Origin: Natrinema hispanicum
GTDB taxonomy: Archaea; Halobacteriota; Halobacteria; Halobacteriales; Natrialbaceae
Length of the DNA: 64,000 nt
Assembly (NCBI RefSeq): GCF_900111485.1
Contig: NZ_FOIC01000004.1
Coordinates: 212,604-276,603 of the forward strand
Direction of reading: 5' to 3'
Below the pieces are notes generated by a model. That model searched no databases and was not told where the DNA came from. It saw only the letters and a list, made by a program, of their open reading frames with translations. The first letter of the stretch is position 1, and each line of letters opens with the position of its first letter. Below, one piece after another: positions 37,066 through 46,024 of this stretch. The position numbers were made by a program, and so were the translations under genes.

Positions 37066-37866
37066 TCACGCTTCGATCTCGCGGGCCGCTGCGAGCAATT
37101 CGTCGTGAATCGCGCCGTTTGACGCGACCAATCCGTCGCTGTCGTGTCGCCAGCGCTCACCTTCGAGGTCGGTGACGACGCCCCCGGCCTCACGAATGAG
37201 GTGGACGCCCGCAACGGTGTCCCACGGGTTCGCCCGCAGGTTGGTCATCGTCCCCTCGAGTGCGCCCGCGGCGACCATCGCGAGCTCGAGTTGGGCACAG
37301 CCGAAGCGTCGCATGTCGCCAAAGCGGTCGACGAGAGCGCGGTTTGCCGCGGCATACTGGTCGCGCTGGTCGAAGTCCCACCAGAACGTCGGGCAGACGG
37401 TGGCCGCTTCGGGATCAGCGCAGTCGCTGACCGATAGCGGTTCGTCGTTGCGAAACGCCCCGTCGGGGCCGACGCGGTAGCGATCCGCGAGAGCGGGACA
37501 GTCGAACGCGGCACCGACCGGTTCGCCGTCAACGACGGCTGCGACGGCGGTCCCGAACGCGCGGATGCCGCCGACGTAGTTGTTGGTCCCGTCGATGGGG
37601 TCGACGATCCACGCGGGCCCCGTTTCAGGGACCTGCTTCAACGCGTCGGCTTCCTCGCCGACGATCGGATCGTCCGAGAACGTCTCTCGGATGGTTTCGA
37701 TGACGGTCTCCTGAGCATCGTGGTCGGCTTGCGTGACGACGTCAGTCTTCTCGTCTTTGTGCTCGACGGCGAGGTCCGTCCGAAAGGAGTCGGCCGCGAC
37801 CGCGGCCCCCTCACGTGCTGCATGGACTGCGACGGCTGTGCGGCTGCCATCATCGGCGTCGCTCAT
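37066..37866 (-). CDS. Inositol monophosphatase / fructose-1,6-bisphosphatase family protein
   Basis: 266 residues. Lithium-sensitive phosphatase fold: [13 protein letters not shown] (41-53), GEEAD (70-74), metal-binding [12 protein letters not shown] (89-100) and [17 protein letters not shown]. Archaeal members often act on both inositol-1-phosphate and fructose-1,6-bisphosphate; the true substrate is unknown. Single gene, leftward, with 88 bases before the next. Confidence 0.88.
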   Translation of the reverse strand: MSDADDGSRTAVAVHAAREGAAVAADSFRTDLAVEHKDEKTDVVTQADHDAQETVIETIRETFSDDPIVGEEADALKQVPETGPAWIVDPIDGTNNYVGGIRAFGTAVAAVVDGEPVGAAFDCPALADRYRVGPDGAFRNDEPLSVSDCADPEAATVCPTFWWDFDQRDQYAAANRALVDRFGDMRRFGCAQLELAMVAAGALEGTMTNLRANPWDTVAGVHLIREAGGVVTDLEGERWRHDSDGLVASNGAIHDELLAAAREIEA

Positions 37867-37923
37867 GCCCTCTCTCGGCGACCCTGCCTCAAAAGTAGTC
37901 GTGATGTGACTCGACAGCGCCAG

Positions 37924-38529
37924 TCACCAATTCTCATCTGGGACGTACGGATAGCTCCAGAGAGTCACCTGCAACACGATCGACTTGAACCAGGCGTGGT
38001 ACATCGCGTCGACATCCGCATCGGAGTGGTCACTGTCGGCGAGAAACTCCCTGATCGTTGCCGTGATTGGATAGATGAAGGCCACGAGATAGCGCATGTC
38101 GATGTGGTCGACCGCGTCGGCGTCGTCGACTTCGTTTTTCTTCTCGCGGGTATGTCGCCGGCCGATTTCGAACTGATAGTTCAACCAGTCCTCGTCGTAA
38201 GGCGTCTCACAGGTATCGCGAATCCACTGGCCGAACCGTTCACGTACTCGATCTAGGTACTCCTCATCGGGGTTTCCCTCGCCGTTCGCGAAGTAGTACA
38301 CCAGGAAGTCGTGGTCGGCGACGAAGCCGTACCACACGTCAAGAACGTCATCAATTTGATCCTCGAGGACATCGCCAGCCATCTGCAGGTACTCCTCGTC
38401 GTCCTCGTCGAACAACACTGTCTGCTGGAGTCGTTCGAACTCGTCCATACTGATCGGCGCATCGGGAATCTCCGCAGTACCGTAGGTGTAGCCTGGAATC
38501 TTGTCGCTGCTCATGGGATTTGCCACCAT
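37924..38529 (-). CDS. Protoglobin (single-domain heme globin)
   Basis: 201 residues. N-terminal GYTYGTAEIPDAPISMDEF (the protoglobin Z/pre-A region), globin helices with DVWYGFVADHDFLVYYF, and proximal histidine in FEIGRRHTREKK. No signalling domain follows, so it is a stand-alone oxygen/CO/NO binder rather than a HemAT sensor. ATG 38529 is chosen because a TATA box lies 25 bases upstream (plus-strand TATAAA 38552-38557), fitting a leaderless mRNA; ATG 38514 is an alternative. Confidence 0.88.
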   Translation of the reverse strand: MVANPMSSDKIPGYTYGTAEIPDAPISMDEFERLQQTVLFDEDDEEYLQMAGDVLEDQIDDVLDVWYGFVADHDFLVYYFANGEGNPDEEYLDRVRERFGQWIRDTCETPYDEDWLNYQFEIGRRHTREKKNEVDDADAVDHIDMRYLVAFIYPITATIREFLADSDHSDADVDAMYHAWFKSIVLQVTLWSYPYVPDENW

Positions 38530-38551
38530 GGCAATTCCCCACACATGAGAG

Positions 38552-38557
38552 TATAAA
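38552..38557 (-). promoter_or_regulatory. TATA box of the protoglobin gene
   Basis: TTTATA on the minus strand, centred about 25 bases before the ATG at 38529, so transcription should begin at or next to the start codon (leaderless). Confidence 0.7.
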
Positions 38558-38608
38558 GATGGGACGTCGGCTACGAGTAGTGAGTATAGTAACAACTGAA
38601 TAGATTGA

Positions 38609-38686
38609 CACACCGATCGCACGACAGTTGTGCGATCGGGTGTGCATTGATTTTCATACGGCAGTGACAGGAACCCGTATCAGTGG
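38609..38686. repeat. Two-hairpin repeat, copy E (shortened)
   Basis: Hairpin 1: CACACC-GATCGCAC, short loop, GTGCGATC-GGGTGTG (38609-38644), closely matching 57691-57729. After ~11 bases comes a collapsed form of the 80-bp element: ATACGG (38656-38661) and CCGTAT (38675-38680) only 13 bases apart, then CAGTGG as in copy B. Looks like an internal deletion derivative. Confidence 0.7.
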
Positions 38687-38906
38687 CTACATAGTTCGAG
38701 TCGGCCCCGTCTGTCGCCAGCTCATAGGGCTGGTGTGGTGGTGCGCTGCTCGCAGCGAAGGGCACTGTCCTATCCAATCAACGCGTGCCTGTCTTTCACC
38801 ACTCATGAAATAACGCTTAATGCCGTCCCGGATGATTGATGTCCCTGTGCGGCTGTGCTCGACGGCTCGTACTATTCGATAGCCGTCAAGACGCTGTGAG
38901 GATACT

Positions 38907-39509
38907 ATGGGGCAGGAACGACCCAAGGAGTGGTTCGTCACCGACACACGTGCGAATGCAGTACTCACGTGGGCGCTTACTGGGGCTCTTAGCATCACGG
39001 TGATCACGCATCTCTTTGCGGGCCGCTTCGTCGGCGCAGCGTTCGCGGCGGTCGCGGTGGCGGTTGCCGTCGTCCCGCCGCTGATCGCCCGATCGTGGAC
39101 CCACACTCTTCCCTGGCCCCTGCTCACCATCGCATCGCTCCCACTCGCGCTCGCACCGCTTCAGCCGACGCTTCGCGTCCAGTTCGTCGTCGGTATCGGC
39201 GTCGCAGCACTCGGGATGCTCGTCGTCAGCGCACTCCAGCTCACGACGACGCTCCGGATGACACCCGCGTTCGCCGTGGTATTCGTCGTTATCGCCACGC
39301 TCGCCGTCGCCGGATTCTGGGCAGTCGGATCAGCGTTCGCTGCCGCGTATCTCGGCGGTACGTTCGCCGAGACGAACGACGAACTCATGCGGACGTTCAG
39401 CGTCGCGCTCATCGCAGGGCTCGCTTCGGGGCTCGTCTTTTGGCAGTACTTCCGATGGCAACTCCGCCGCACACACGCCACACCACCGCAGGAGGTGGAA
39501 TCGACGTGA
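38907..39509 (+). CDS. Membrane protein, function unknown
   Basis: 200 residues with about six hydrophobic segments (LTWALTGALSITVITHLFAG at 20-39 onward; last helix before WQYFRWQLRRTH). A short soluble Arg/His-rich C-terminus follows. GAGG six bases before the ATG supports the start. Coupled to the next gene through GTGA at 39506-39509, so the two products probably work together in the membrane. No family recognised. Confidence 0.72.
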   Translation: MGQERPKEWFVTDTRANAVLTWALTGALSITVITHLFAGRFVGAAFAAVAVAVAVVPPLIARSWTHTLPWPLLTIASLPLALAPLQPTLRVQFVVGIGVAALGMLVVSALQLTTTLRMTPAFAVVFVVIATLAVAGFWAVGSAFAAAYLGGTFAETNDELMRTFSVALIAGLASGLVFWQYFRWQLRRTHATPPQEVEST

Positions 39510-40159
39510 CAATCCGCGAGCGGCTGCGGCTCGGTCCCGAACGGACCGTCCTGCTCGTCCGTGTTCTCCAACTCGTCATCCTCGCGATTCTCGTGGCCGG
39601 CCTCTGGCTCAAGAGTCTGGGCGTGGCCATCAATGCTGCCATTGGCCTCCTCGTGACACAACTCCCCGCGCTCTTCGAACGCCGCTATCAGTTCACGATG
39701 GACGCCGGGCTTGTCCTCTGGATTACGGTTCCGATGCTCCTGCACGCACTCGGGACGCTCCCGTTGCCCGGTCTCGATTTCATGACACCATACAGAGCCG
39801 TGTGGTGGTGGGATCACATGACCCACCTGTTCTCCTCCTCACTCGTCGCTGGGGTTGGGTATGCCACTGCACGAGCGCTAGACGTCCACACGGATGCCGT
39901 CCACTTTCCGCCGACGTTCATGTTCGCGTACCTCCTCCTCTTTATGATGGCGTTCGGCGTCATCTGGGAACTCCTCGAGTTCTACGTCAGCGTCACATCT
40001 CGACTCCTCGGCATCCCGGGAATCCTCACGCAGTACGGGATCGACGATACCATCCTCGACCTCGTCTATGACATGGTCGGTGGGCTGCTCGCTGCCGTCT
40101 TCGGGACCGCACACCTCACGGGCGTCTCAGACGAGTTAGCAGAGCGGTTGAGCGCCTGA
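39506..40159 (+). CDS. Membrane protein, DUF2238/YjdF-like
   Basis: 217 residues from a GTG start at 39506, chosen because GGAGGTG lies eight bases upstream and it overlaps the previous stop; the frame is open further back but inside the neighbour. About six membrane helices. WWWDHMTHLFSSSLVAGVGY, GVIWELLEFYVSV and DTILDLVYDMVGGLLAAVFG carry the conserved His, Glu and Asp pattern reminiscent of DUF2238. Function unknown. Confidence 0.72.
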   Translation: MTIRERLRLGPERTVLLVRVLQLVILAILVAGLWLKSLGVAINAAIGLLVTQLPALFERRYQFTMDAGLVLWITVPMLLHALGTLPLPGLDFMTPYRAVWWWDHMTHLFSSSLVAGVGYATARALDVHTDAVHFPPTFMFAYLLLFMMAFGVIWELLEFYVSVTSRLLGIPGILTQYGIDDTILDLVYDMVGGLLAAVFGTAHLTGVSDELAERLSA

Positions 40160-40317
40160 TCCGCCGCTGTAGCAGAGCCGAGCGTGCTCGCATCGTGTGT
40201 CGCTCGAGCGCTGAACTGAGGGTTGCTTCTCGCTGGCGCTGCATCTCGGAGAGGTAACATCGGCGCACAGAAGTTTGCGAGGGCAAGACGCTCCGTCTTG
40301 CCGCGCACTATGGTGAG

Positions 40318-40400
40318 TGCGAGGGGAGGGGATCGAACCCACGAACTCCTACGAGAGCGGATCTTGAGTCCGCCGCCGTTGACCGCTTGGCTACCCTCGC
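40318..40400 (-). tRNA. tRNA-Leu (anticodon CAA)
   Basis: Read on the minus strand: acceptor GCGAGGG (40400-40394) pairs with CCCTCGC (40325-40319), discriminator A. Anticodon stem GCGGA/TCCGC encloses CTCAAGA, anticodon CAA. A long variable arm (TCTCGTAGGAGTTC region) marks class II. The T arm GTGGG-TTCGATC-CCCTC has one T/T mismatch at its second pair; everything else is regular. No encoded CCA. The 158 bases to 40159 show nothing more. Confidence 0.93.
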
Positions 40401-40530
40401 ACGCATCTCACTCTGAGACGCTCGCAGGGGTTAAATCGTCCGATTGTCGCGTGAGCCACGCTCGATGACGAGACACGTCGCTCTTGAACCGACGAAACCG
40501 CTTTGCACGTGTAACACAGCGGACCCGCGC

Positions 40531-40612
40531 AGACGGACGCCTGTCAGTAGGATCCGGTGTTCCCGCAGGACAGATCGCGGGTGCACCGGGAACTCGAGAC
40601 AGCAGGCCGTCT
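40531..40612. repeat. Intergenic inverted-repeat element, copy F
   Basis: 82 bp. Ends AGACGGACGCCTGTC and GACAGCAGGCCGTCT are inverted copies; the interior GATCGCGGGTGCACCGGGAAC parallels copy B. The right end falls on the last base of the minus-strand stop codon of the zinc-ribbon gene at 40612-40740 (TAA, then GACGG on that strand). No coding potential. Confidence 0.78.
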
Positions 40613-40740
40613 TACGTCGCTCGGCTCTCGAAGTCCGCTTCCGTGTACCGCCGATCGCAGTTCAGACACTGGTACCCCCCTTCGATGTGGGCGTACAGGC
40701 GTTCCCCGCAGTGCTGGCAGCGGCCGTATGGCTGAGCCAT
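40612..40740 (-). CDS. Zinc-ribbon microprotein
   Basis: 42 residues: [20 protein letters not shown] then [21 protein letters not shown]. Two CxxC knuckles (C8/C11 and C25/C28) make one treble-clef/ribbon zinc site. Such tiny haloarchaeal proteins are common and mostly uncharacterised. Divergent from the DUF309 gene; a TATA-like GGATAAATAC near 40763-40772 lies in the right place. Its stop codon touches repeat copy F. Confidence 0.75.
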   Translation of the reverse strand: MAQPYGRCQHCGERLYAHIEGGYQCLNCDRRYTEADFESRAT

Positions 40741-40841
40741 TACGCCAATATGGACCTCGTAACGGGATAAATACCGTGCTTACACTCGCTACGGACTGCC
40801 TAACCGACGGCATTACCCGTCCGTCGGTCCTCAAATCAACC

Positions 40842-41330
40842 ATGGATGACCACACCCGCGATCCGACCGTCGACCCGCCGGCGGGAAACCCGACCGGCTG
40901 GAACGAGCCCGCGGGTCGCTGGGAGCATGCGACGTTGCGCCGGGCGACCGTCCACGGCGTGCAGTTGTTCAACGACGGTTCGTTCCACGAGTCTCACGAC
41001 TGTTTCGAGGCAGAGTGGTACAACTACGGGGCCGGCACCACCGAGAGCAAGTTCTGCCATGGGATGGTCCAGGTGGCTGCCGGTGTGTACAAACGCGTCG
41101 ACTTCGAGAACGACGACGGCATGCGGAGCCTCTTCGAGACGGCGCTGGGGTACTTACAGGACATCCCGCGTGACTACTACGGCGTCGACGTCCTCGCGGT
41201 CCGAACCACGCTAACCAACGCTCTCGAGGACCCGACGCGGATCGACGGCTGGCAGCTCACACTCGACGGCACACAGCCAGTCGCTCAAAGCGACGACTAC
41301 GCGTACGCCGACGCGCTCGAGGAGTCATAG
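40842..41330 (+). CDS. DUF309 domain protein
   Basis: 162 residues. After a disordered ~35-residue start comes the DUF309 core: [19 protein letters not shown] (conserved H-E-x-H...E), [15 protein letters not shown] and a helical end. The family is of unknown function; the His/Glu pattern suggests metal binding. ATG 40842 gives [13 protein letters not shown] 24-base inverted repeat CCGACGG..CCGTCGG (40804-40827) lies just before it. Confidence 0.82.
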   Translation: MDDHTRDPTVDPPAGNPTGWNEPAGRWEHATLRRATVHGVQLFNDGSFHESHDCFEAEWYNYGAGTTESKFCHGMVQVAAGVYKRVDFENDDGMRSLFETALGYLQDIPRDYYGVDVLAVRTTLTNALEDPTRIDGWQLTLDGTQPVAQSDDYAYADALEES

Positions 41331-41456
41331 TGATGGGTCGCCCGCCGTGGCGCGCCGCCAAGAGTCCGAGTGTGGCATTTCCATACCGCAACGATCACGA
41401 CCCCGACGCTGTGAAAGACCGAATCGCCTTTCCCGTTTCAGCCAAACAATTGAATA

Positions 41457-42254
41457 ATGAGAGTTGCACAGCTCGGGTCGGGAACGCCGGAAATCGCAGT
41501 CGTCGCGGGCGTCCACGGGGACGAACCCTGTGGCGTCCGGGCCGTCGAGCGATTGCTCGACGAACGCCCGACCGTCAAACGCCCCGTCAAGCTCGTCGTC
41601 GCCAACGAGAAAGCGCTCGAGCGACAGGTGCGATTCGTCGATGAAGATCTAAATCGCGCGTTCCCCGGTGATCCGAACGCGAAGACACACGAAGGCCAGC
41701 TCGCAGCCGCCCTCGTCAACGAACTCGAGGGCTGTCTCACCTTCTCGATGCACTCCACGCAGAGTCACGCGGACCCCTTCGCCATCGTCAACGGCGTCAG
41801 TGAGACGGCCAAATCGATCGTCCCGCAGTTGCCCGTGACGGCAATGGTCGAAACGAGCAACTTCGCGGAGGGACGGCTTTTCTCGACGGTCGACACCGTC
41901 GAAGTCGAGTGTGGCCTGCAGGGCTCGGAGACGGCCGCCGAAAACGCCGATCGGCTGACGCGAGCGTTTCTCACTGCGGTCGCTGCGTTGCCCGGCGATA
42001 CCGTCCGCCGTGATCTGCCCGTCTATCAGCTCACCGATGTCATCGACAAGGAACAGGCCGACACCTACGAGGTGTTCGTCGAGAACTTCACGGAAGTCGA
42101 AGCTGGCGCGCCGTTTGCCGCGGCCGACGGCGAAAAACAGATCGCCGACGAGTCGTTTTACCCGGTACTCATGTCGCCGAACGGCTACCGGAACGTCTTC
42201 GGGTACACCGCCGAGAAAGTCGACGTCCTCGAGTCACCGCCGGCGGCTGACTGA
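41457..42254 (+). CDS. M14-type succinylglutamate desuccinylase/aspartoacylase family protein
   Basis: 265 residues. Zinc carboxypeptidase-like deacylase fold: VVAGVHGDEPCG gives the H-x-x-E zinc pair, VDEDLNRAFPG the substrate arginine region, and FSMHSTQS the third zinc His. A beta-barrel-like C-terminal domain begins near residue 185. Substrate unknown; N-acylated amino acids are likely. Single gene, 126 bases after DUF309. Confidence 0.85.
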   Translation: MRVAQLGSGTPEIAVVAGVHGDEPCGVRAVERLLDERPTVKRPVKLVVANEKALERQVRFVDEDLNRAFPGDPNAKTHEGQLAAALVNELEGCLTFSMHSTQSHADPFAIVNGVSETAKSIVPQLPVTAMVETSNFAEGRLFSTVDTVEVECGLQGSETAAENADRLTRAFLTAVAALPGDTVRRDLPVYQLTDVIDKEQADTYEVFVENFTEVEAGAPFAAADGEKQIADESFYPVLMSPNGYRNVFGYTAEKVDVLESPPAAD

Positions 42255-42319
42255 CGGAGTCCAGTCCCGCAAGTCCCGAGGACGCAAGGCATATCCCCCT
42301 CACTGCCATACACGTTCGT

Positions 42320-42664
42320 ATGGAGTTCCCACCGAACCAGGGTCTCGACCAGGAGGAGGTCAACGAGCAGGTCGCCGAAACGCTCGCGGAAAACGATGTC
42401 GTCCTCTTCATGAAAGGGACCGAACTGATGCCCCAGTGTGGCTACTCCCGCAAAGCCCTCGGGCTGATCAGCCAGCACCGCGACGAGTTCGAAACCGTCG
42501 ACGTCCTCGAGTCGCTCGACGAGTATCGCGTGGCGCTCAACGAGCAAAGCGGCTGGGAGACGATTCCGCAGACGTTCGTCGACGGCGAGTTCGTCGGCGG
42601 CTCCGACATCTTAGAGGAACTCGACGAACGCGGTGAACTTGCCGAGACGCTCAACGCGGCGTAA
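42320..42664 (+). CDS. Glutaredoxin (monothiol, CGYS type)
   Basis: 114 residues. Active site MPQCGYSRKAL with a single redox cysteine (C40) and the following ETIPQTFVDGEFVGGSDILE (cis-Pro and thiol-binding GG). Monothiol CGFS/CGYS glutaredoxins carry Fe-S clusters or reduce small disulfides; in haloarchaea the partner thiol would be gamma-glutamylcysteine, made by GshA encoded at 31422. 65 bases after the deacylase gene. Confidence 0.9.
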   Translation: MEFPPNQGLDQEEVNEQVAETLAENDVVLFMKGTELMPQCGYSRKALGLISQHRDEFETVDVLESLDEYRVALNEQSGWETIPQTFVDGEFVGGSDILEELDERGELAETLNAA

Positions 42665-42784
42665 GGCGTCCGACCGTGAACACAGATTTGTCACGAGTCG
42701 CATCTCACGGATTTAATAGCAGGTCATATAAGTCGCGGTCTCGTAGTAACAGACCACGACTGTCGCCGTAGACACCTTCCCACT

Positions 42785-43369
42785 ATGTCAACAGAGGAAT
42801 CCAGACACGTATATCGGCTGCACTCGACGCTCGAACTGCCCCTCGAAGATCTTCACGACCACATCGACGATGCAACGTTCCCTGACGGGGTCGACGATGT
42901 CGAAATCACGCGGCGCAACAACACACTGATTCTCAAAGCCGTCGCTGAGGATCAGTCCGTCAGCAAGTACACTCCGACGGCCCAGCTCAAAGCCAGCGTC
43001 ACGGAAAACCGGGTCTACGAAGAGGATCCTGACGAGCGCCGGCAGAAGTCCTTTAGCTGGGACGAGGACGAAGAAGAGGAAATCGAATCCGAACTCGTCG
43101 AGTTCGCCGCGTTCAAAGGCGACCGCGAGACCGTCCTGCAGAACTCGCTGTTGCAGTATCAGATGTTCCTCGTTCTCTGTGGCATCGCCGAAGCCGCCGA
43201 GAAAGGCACCCTGACGGCGATCTCCGAGCGCAGTGGCGACCTCGAGGCGACCCGGATCGTCGACGGCGAACCGCGACCCGCCGACATCGAAGTCGTCGAA
43301 GGCCCCCGCGACCACAATTCGGGGCAAGGCGGCGTCAACTGGCGGGACAACAAGTTCATCAGCGACTGA
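42785..43369 (+). CDS. Conserved haloarchaeal protein, function unknown
   Basis: 194 residues, acidic and soluble. Features: a small alpha/beta start (HVYRLHSTLELPLEDLHDHI), an acidic linker with WDEDEEEEIESE near the middle, a helix FAAFKGDRETVLQNSLLQYQ and a Gly/Asn-rich end (HNSGQGGVNWRDNKFISD). It resembles proteins found only in Halobacteria (possibly DUF7110). No motif points to a reaction. Confidence 0.75.
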   Translation: MSTEESRHVYRLHSTLELPLEDLHDHIDDATFPDGVDDVEITRRNNTLILKAVAEDQSVSKYTPTAQLKASVTENRVYEEDPDERRQKSFSWDEDEEEEIESELVEFAAFKGDRETVLQNSLLQYQMFLVLCGIAEAAEKGTLTAISERSGDLEATRIVDGEPRPADIEVVEGPRDHNSGQGGVNWRDNKFISD

Positions 43370-43484
43370 ATCGACGCGGCGCGTTCTTCGACCGAGTCGC
43401 ACGTAACACGAATCGACGAGTGACTTCTCCGCGCTCGAATCCGCACCCGCATCACTAAACCACAGTCCGTGGTCACCGGCACGC

Positions 43485-44471
43485 ATGGATGATGGTGTTG
43501 ATACCGGCAGTGCTACTCGAGTCGCGATCGCTTGTCAGGGTGGCGGGAGCCACACGGCGTTCACCGCGGGCGTGCTCAAACGACTCCTTCGCGCATGTGC
43601 GACGCGTTCATACGAGCTCGTCGGCGTGAGCGGCACGTCCGGCGGCGCAGTCTGTGCAACCGCTGCCTGGTACGGACTCGTTACGAGCGGGACCGACCGC
43701 GCAGTCGAGACGCTCGATGCGATCTGGCGGGACTTCGCGGCACACTCGCCGCCGGACAGGATCGCCAACGACTGGCTTGTCTGGATGGCTGAGTTTGCCG
43801 CACGCGGCGGACCATTGCCGTTTTTCAGTCCGTACGAACTCCCCGCTGCCGAACTCGGGCGAGATCGGTTTCTCGAGACGCTCGAGTCGCACATCGAGTT
43901 CGATCGTGTTCCGGCACTCGCCGCCGACACGTCGATGGACCTGATCCTCGGCGCGGCAGACGTGACCGAAGGGAAGTTCAAAACCTTTCGCAACGAGGAC
44001 GTCACCGCGAAGACAGTCCTTGCATCGGCAGCGATTCCGACGCTGTTCGAAGCCGTCGGGATCGACAATCACTGGTACTGGGACGGGCTGTTCTCGCAGA
44101 ATCCGCCGATTCGGGACTTCCTGACGGTGCCAGAGAAGGCAGTTGACAAACCCGACGAGATCTGGATCATCCAGATCAATCCCAAACGGCGCGAAGACGT
44201 CCCCCAGTCGATGGAAGACATCGCCGACCGGCGCAACGAACTGGCAGGGAACCTCTCGCTGTATCAGGAAGTGTACTTCATCGAGACGATCAACGACCTG
44301 ATCGAGAGCGGGAGCCTCCCGCAGGAATACAAGCCGATCGACATCGAGTTCATCGACCTGGGCAGCGACCTCTCATCGCCGTCGAAAGTCGACCGGGATC
44401 CAGCGTTCATCGATCGGTTGATAGAGCGAGGCCAGCGGCGCGCCGAACGCTTCCTCGACGGCCGGTCGTGA
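43485..44471 (+). CDS. Patatin-like phospholipase
   Basis: 328 residues. Patatin fold with oxyanion glycines ACQGGGSHTAFTAGV (16-30), nucleophile Ser52 in GVSGTSGGA (G-T-S-G-G), and the dyad aspartate D200 in YWDGLFSQNPP. Together these indicate an active acyl hydrolase on lipids. No signal peptide or membrane helix. Stands alone on the plus strand, 115 bases after its neighbour. Confidence 0.9.
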   Translation: MDDGVDTGSATRVAIACQGGGSHTAFTAGVLKRLLRACATRSYELVGVSGTSGGAVCATAAWYGLVTSGTDRAVETLDAIWRDFAAHSPPDRIANDWLVWMAEFAARGGPLPFFSPYELPAAELGRDRFLETLESHIEFDRVPALAADTSMDLILGAADVTEGKFKTFRNEDVTAKTVLASAAIPTLFEAVGIDNHWYWDGLFSQNPPIRDFLTVPEKAVDKPDEIWIIQINPKRREDVPQSMEDIADRRNELAGNLSLYQEVYFIETINDLIESGSLPQEYKPIDIEFIDLGSDLSSPSKVDRDPAFIDRLIERGQRRAERFLDGRS

Positions 44472-44634
44472 TGCGGCAGGTATCCGAACTCATTGGACAC
44501 AGTTACGGGCGATGGCCGTTGGACTCGAGCCAGCAACCTGACCGACAAGGACAGCAGCGATCTATCGGATTGACGTACCGTTCACCGAAGGCAGAACGGT
44601 GTATTTGGGACTCGGTGCGGTATGGACACCCCAA

Positions 44635-45912
44635 ATGAACCTGTCATCCAGCCGACGACGGTTTCTGACGGGAGCGGCCGTCGGTGCGGCGACTGGCCTC
44701 GTCGGCACCGCATCGCGGTCAACAGCCGCCACATCCGACACGAATGGACCGGACGAAATTGAAGACCTGCCGGACGAAGTCGGCCTCGAGACGGTGATCG
44801 ACGGGCTGGGGTTTCCGCTGGCCGTCGCATTCGCACCCGATTCGGATCGGCGGTACATTGCGGAACGAAACGGCCGCATTTGGGTCGATGAGTCCGACGG
44901 CCTCCGTGACGAGCCGTTGCTCGACCTGCGTGAGACGGTCGTCACCGGCGGTGAGCGGGGACTGATTGGCATGACACTTCATCCTGACTTCGCCGAGAAC
45001 CGCCGGCTGTTCGTCCACTACAGCACACAGCGTCAACCCGGAACGCCACGGAAGTTCGACCACACGGGTGTCCTCGCGAGATTTGAGGCGACCGACGACG
45101 GGACGCGAGTGCGGTCGGACTCCGAACGCGTCGTCCTCGAGATTCCCCAGCCGGCGAACTTTCACAACGGCGGCGACCTCGCCTTTGGACCGGACGGCTA
45201 CCTCTATGCCGGCATCGGTGCGGGCGGCGGCGGTGGTGGCGGCGGACAGGACGTGACGACGGATCTGCTCGGGAGCGTCATCCGAATCGACGTCGACGGC
45301 GGCTCGGCCGCCGGGGAATACACCATCCCTGACGACAACCCGCTGGTTGATCGCAAAGGGCTCGACGAATACTACGCGTGGGGGTTTCGGAATCCCTGGC
45401 GGCTGTCGTTCGACGACGGCGACTGCTTCGTCGCTGACGTCGGCGAGAACGACTACGAGGAAGTCAACCGCATCGAGAAGGGCGGCAACTACGGCTGGAA
45501 CGTCAAAGAGGGAACCCACTGCTACCGAGGGAAGGACTGTCCGGACAAGGCATCCGGACCCGGTCTGGGCGGCGACCGGTTTCGGGACCCCATCATCGAG
45601 TATCCACACCCGCCGGCCGAGAAGAACGTCAGCGGCGTCTCAGTCATCGGCGGCTACGTCTCCCGGAGCGACACACTGCCGGCGCTGGAAGGCGCGTACG
45701 TCTTCGGCGATTTTGCGGCGAACGGGCGGCTGTTCGCCGCCACCCGTCCTGACGACGATGACGAACTCTGGCCAACGACTGCCATCGAGATCGCCGGCGA
45801 GACGACCCTCGAGCAGCTGTACTCGTTCGGCCGTGACGACGACGGTGCTGTCTATGCACTCGGCATGACTGCAGATACCGGCGGGCTCTTTCGCATCGTT
45901 CCCGAGACGTAG
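44635..45912 (+). CDS. PQQ-dependent sugar dehydrogenase family protein, Tat-exported
   Basis: 425 residues. Twin-arginine signal at the start (SSSRRRFLTGAAVGAATGLV), then a six-bladed propeller of the soluble glucose/sorbosone dehydrogenase type: GLGFPLAVAFAPD, GERGLIGMTLHPDF, NFHNGGDLAFGPDGYLY, YYAWGFRNPWRLSFD and GGNYGWNVKEG. Oxidises sugars or aldoses outside the cell. The frame is open from 44599, but ATG 44635 places the Arg pair correctly. An octaglycine run lies near residue 200. Confidence 0.88.
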   Translation: MNLSSSRRRFLTGAAVGAATGLVGTASRSTAATSDTNGPDEIEDLPDEVGLETVIDGLGFPLAVAFAPDSDRRYIAERNGRIWVDESDGLRDEPLLDLRETVVTGGERGLIGMTLHPDFAENRRLFVHYSTQRQPGTPRKFDHTGVLARFEATDDGTRVRSDSERVVLEIPQPANFHNGGDLAFGPDGYLYAGIGAGGGGGGGGQDVTTDLLGSVIRIDVDGGSAAGEYTIPDDNPLVDRKGLDEYYAWGFRNPWRLSFDDGDCFVADVGENDYEEVNRIEKGGNYGWNVKEGTHCYRGKDCPDKASGPGLGGDRFRDPIIEYPHPPAEKNVSGVSVIGGYVSRSDTLPALEGAYVFGDFAANGRLFAATRPDDDDELWPTTAIEIAGETTLEQLYSFGRDDDGAVYALGMTADTGGLFRIVPET

Positions 45913-46024
45913 TCGGGCTTGTGTCTGGGTATCACAGTGTCTCGAGGGGAGCGAAGAGGTTCGGACCGTCTGCAAGCTACGCGGATAAGGATAGATGTTT
46001 CCCCACAACTTGCAAACGACGCCT

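Larger units (their letters stand above)
38530..38906. other. 377-base intergenic region
   Basis: Divergent gap between the protoglobin gene and the membrane protein at 38907. It contains the protoglobin TATA box, a 15-base motif (38586-38600) shared inverted with 63826-63840, and the two-hairpin repeat copy E (38609-38686). Open frames on either strand across it have no recognisable similarity. Confidence 0.7.

Noticed and set aside
38571..38777. 68-codon minus-strand frame across repeat copy E
   Set aside because: It reads through palindromic repeat sequence, has no family resemblance and no convincing start signal.
40318..40400. tRNA-Leu(CAA) as a pseudogene because of a T-stem mismatch
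   Set aside because: Only one T/T mismatch; acceptor, anticodon stem, variable arm and T loop are intact, so it is kept as functional.
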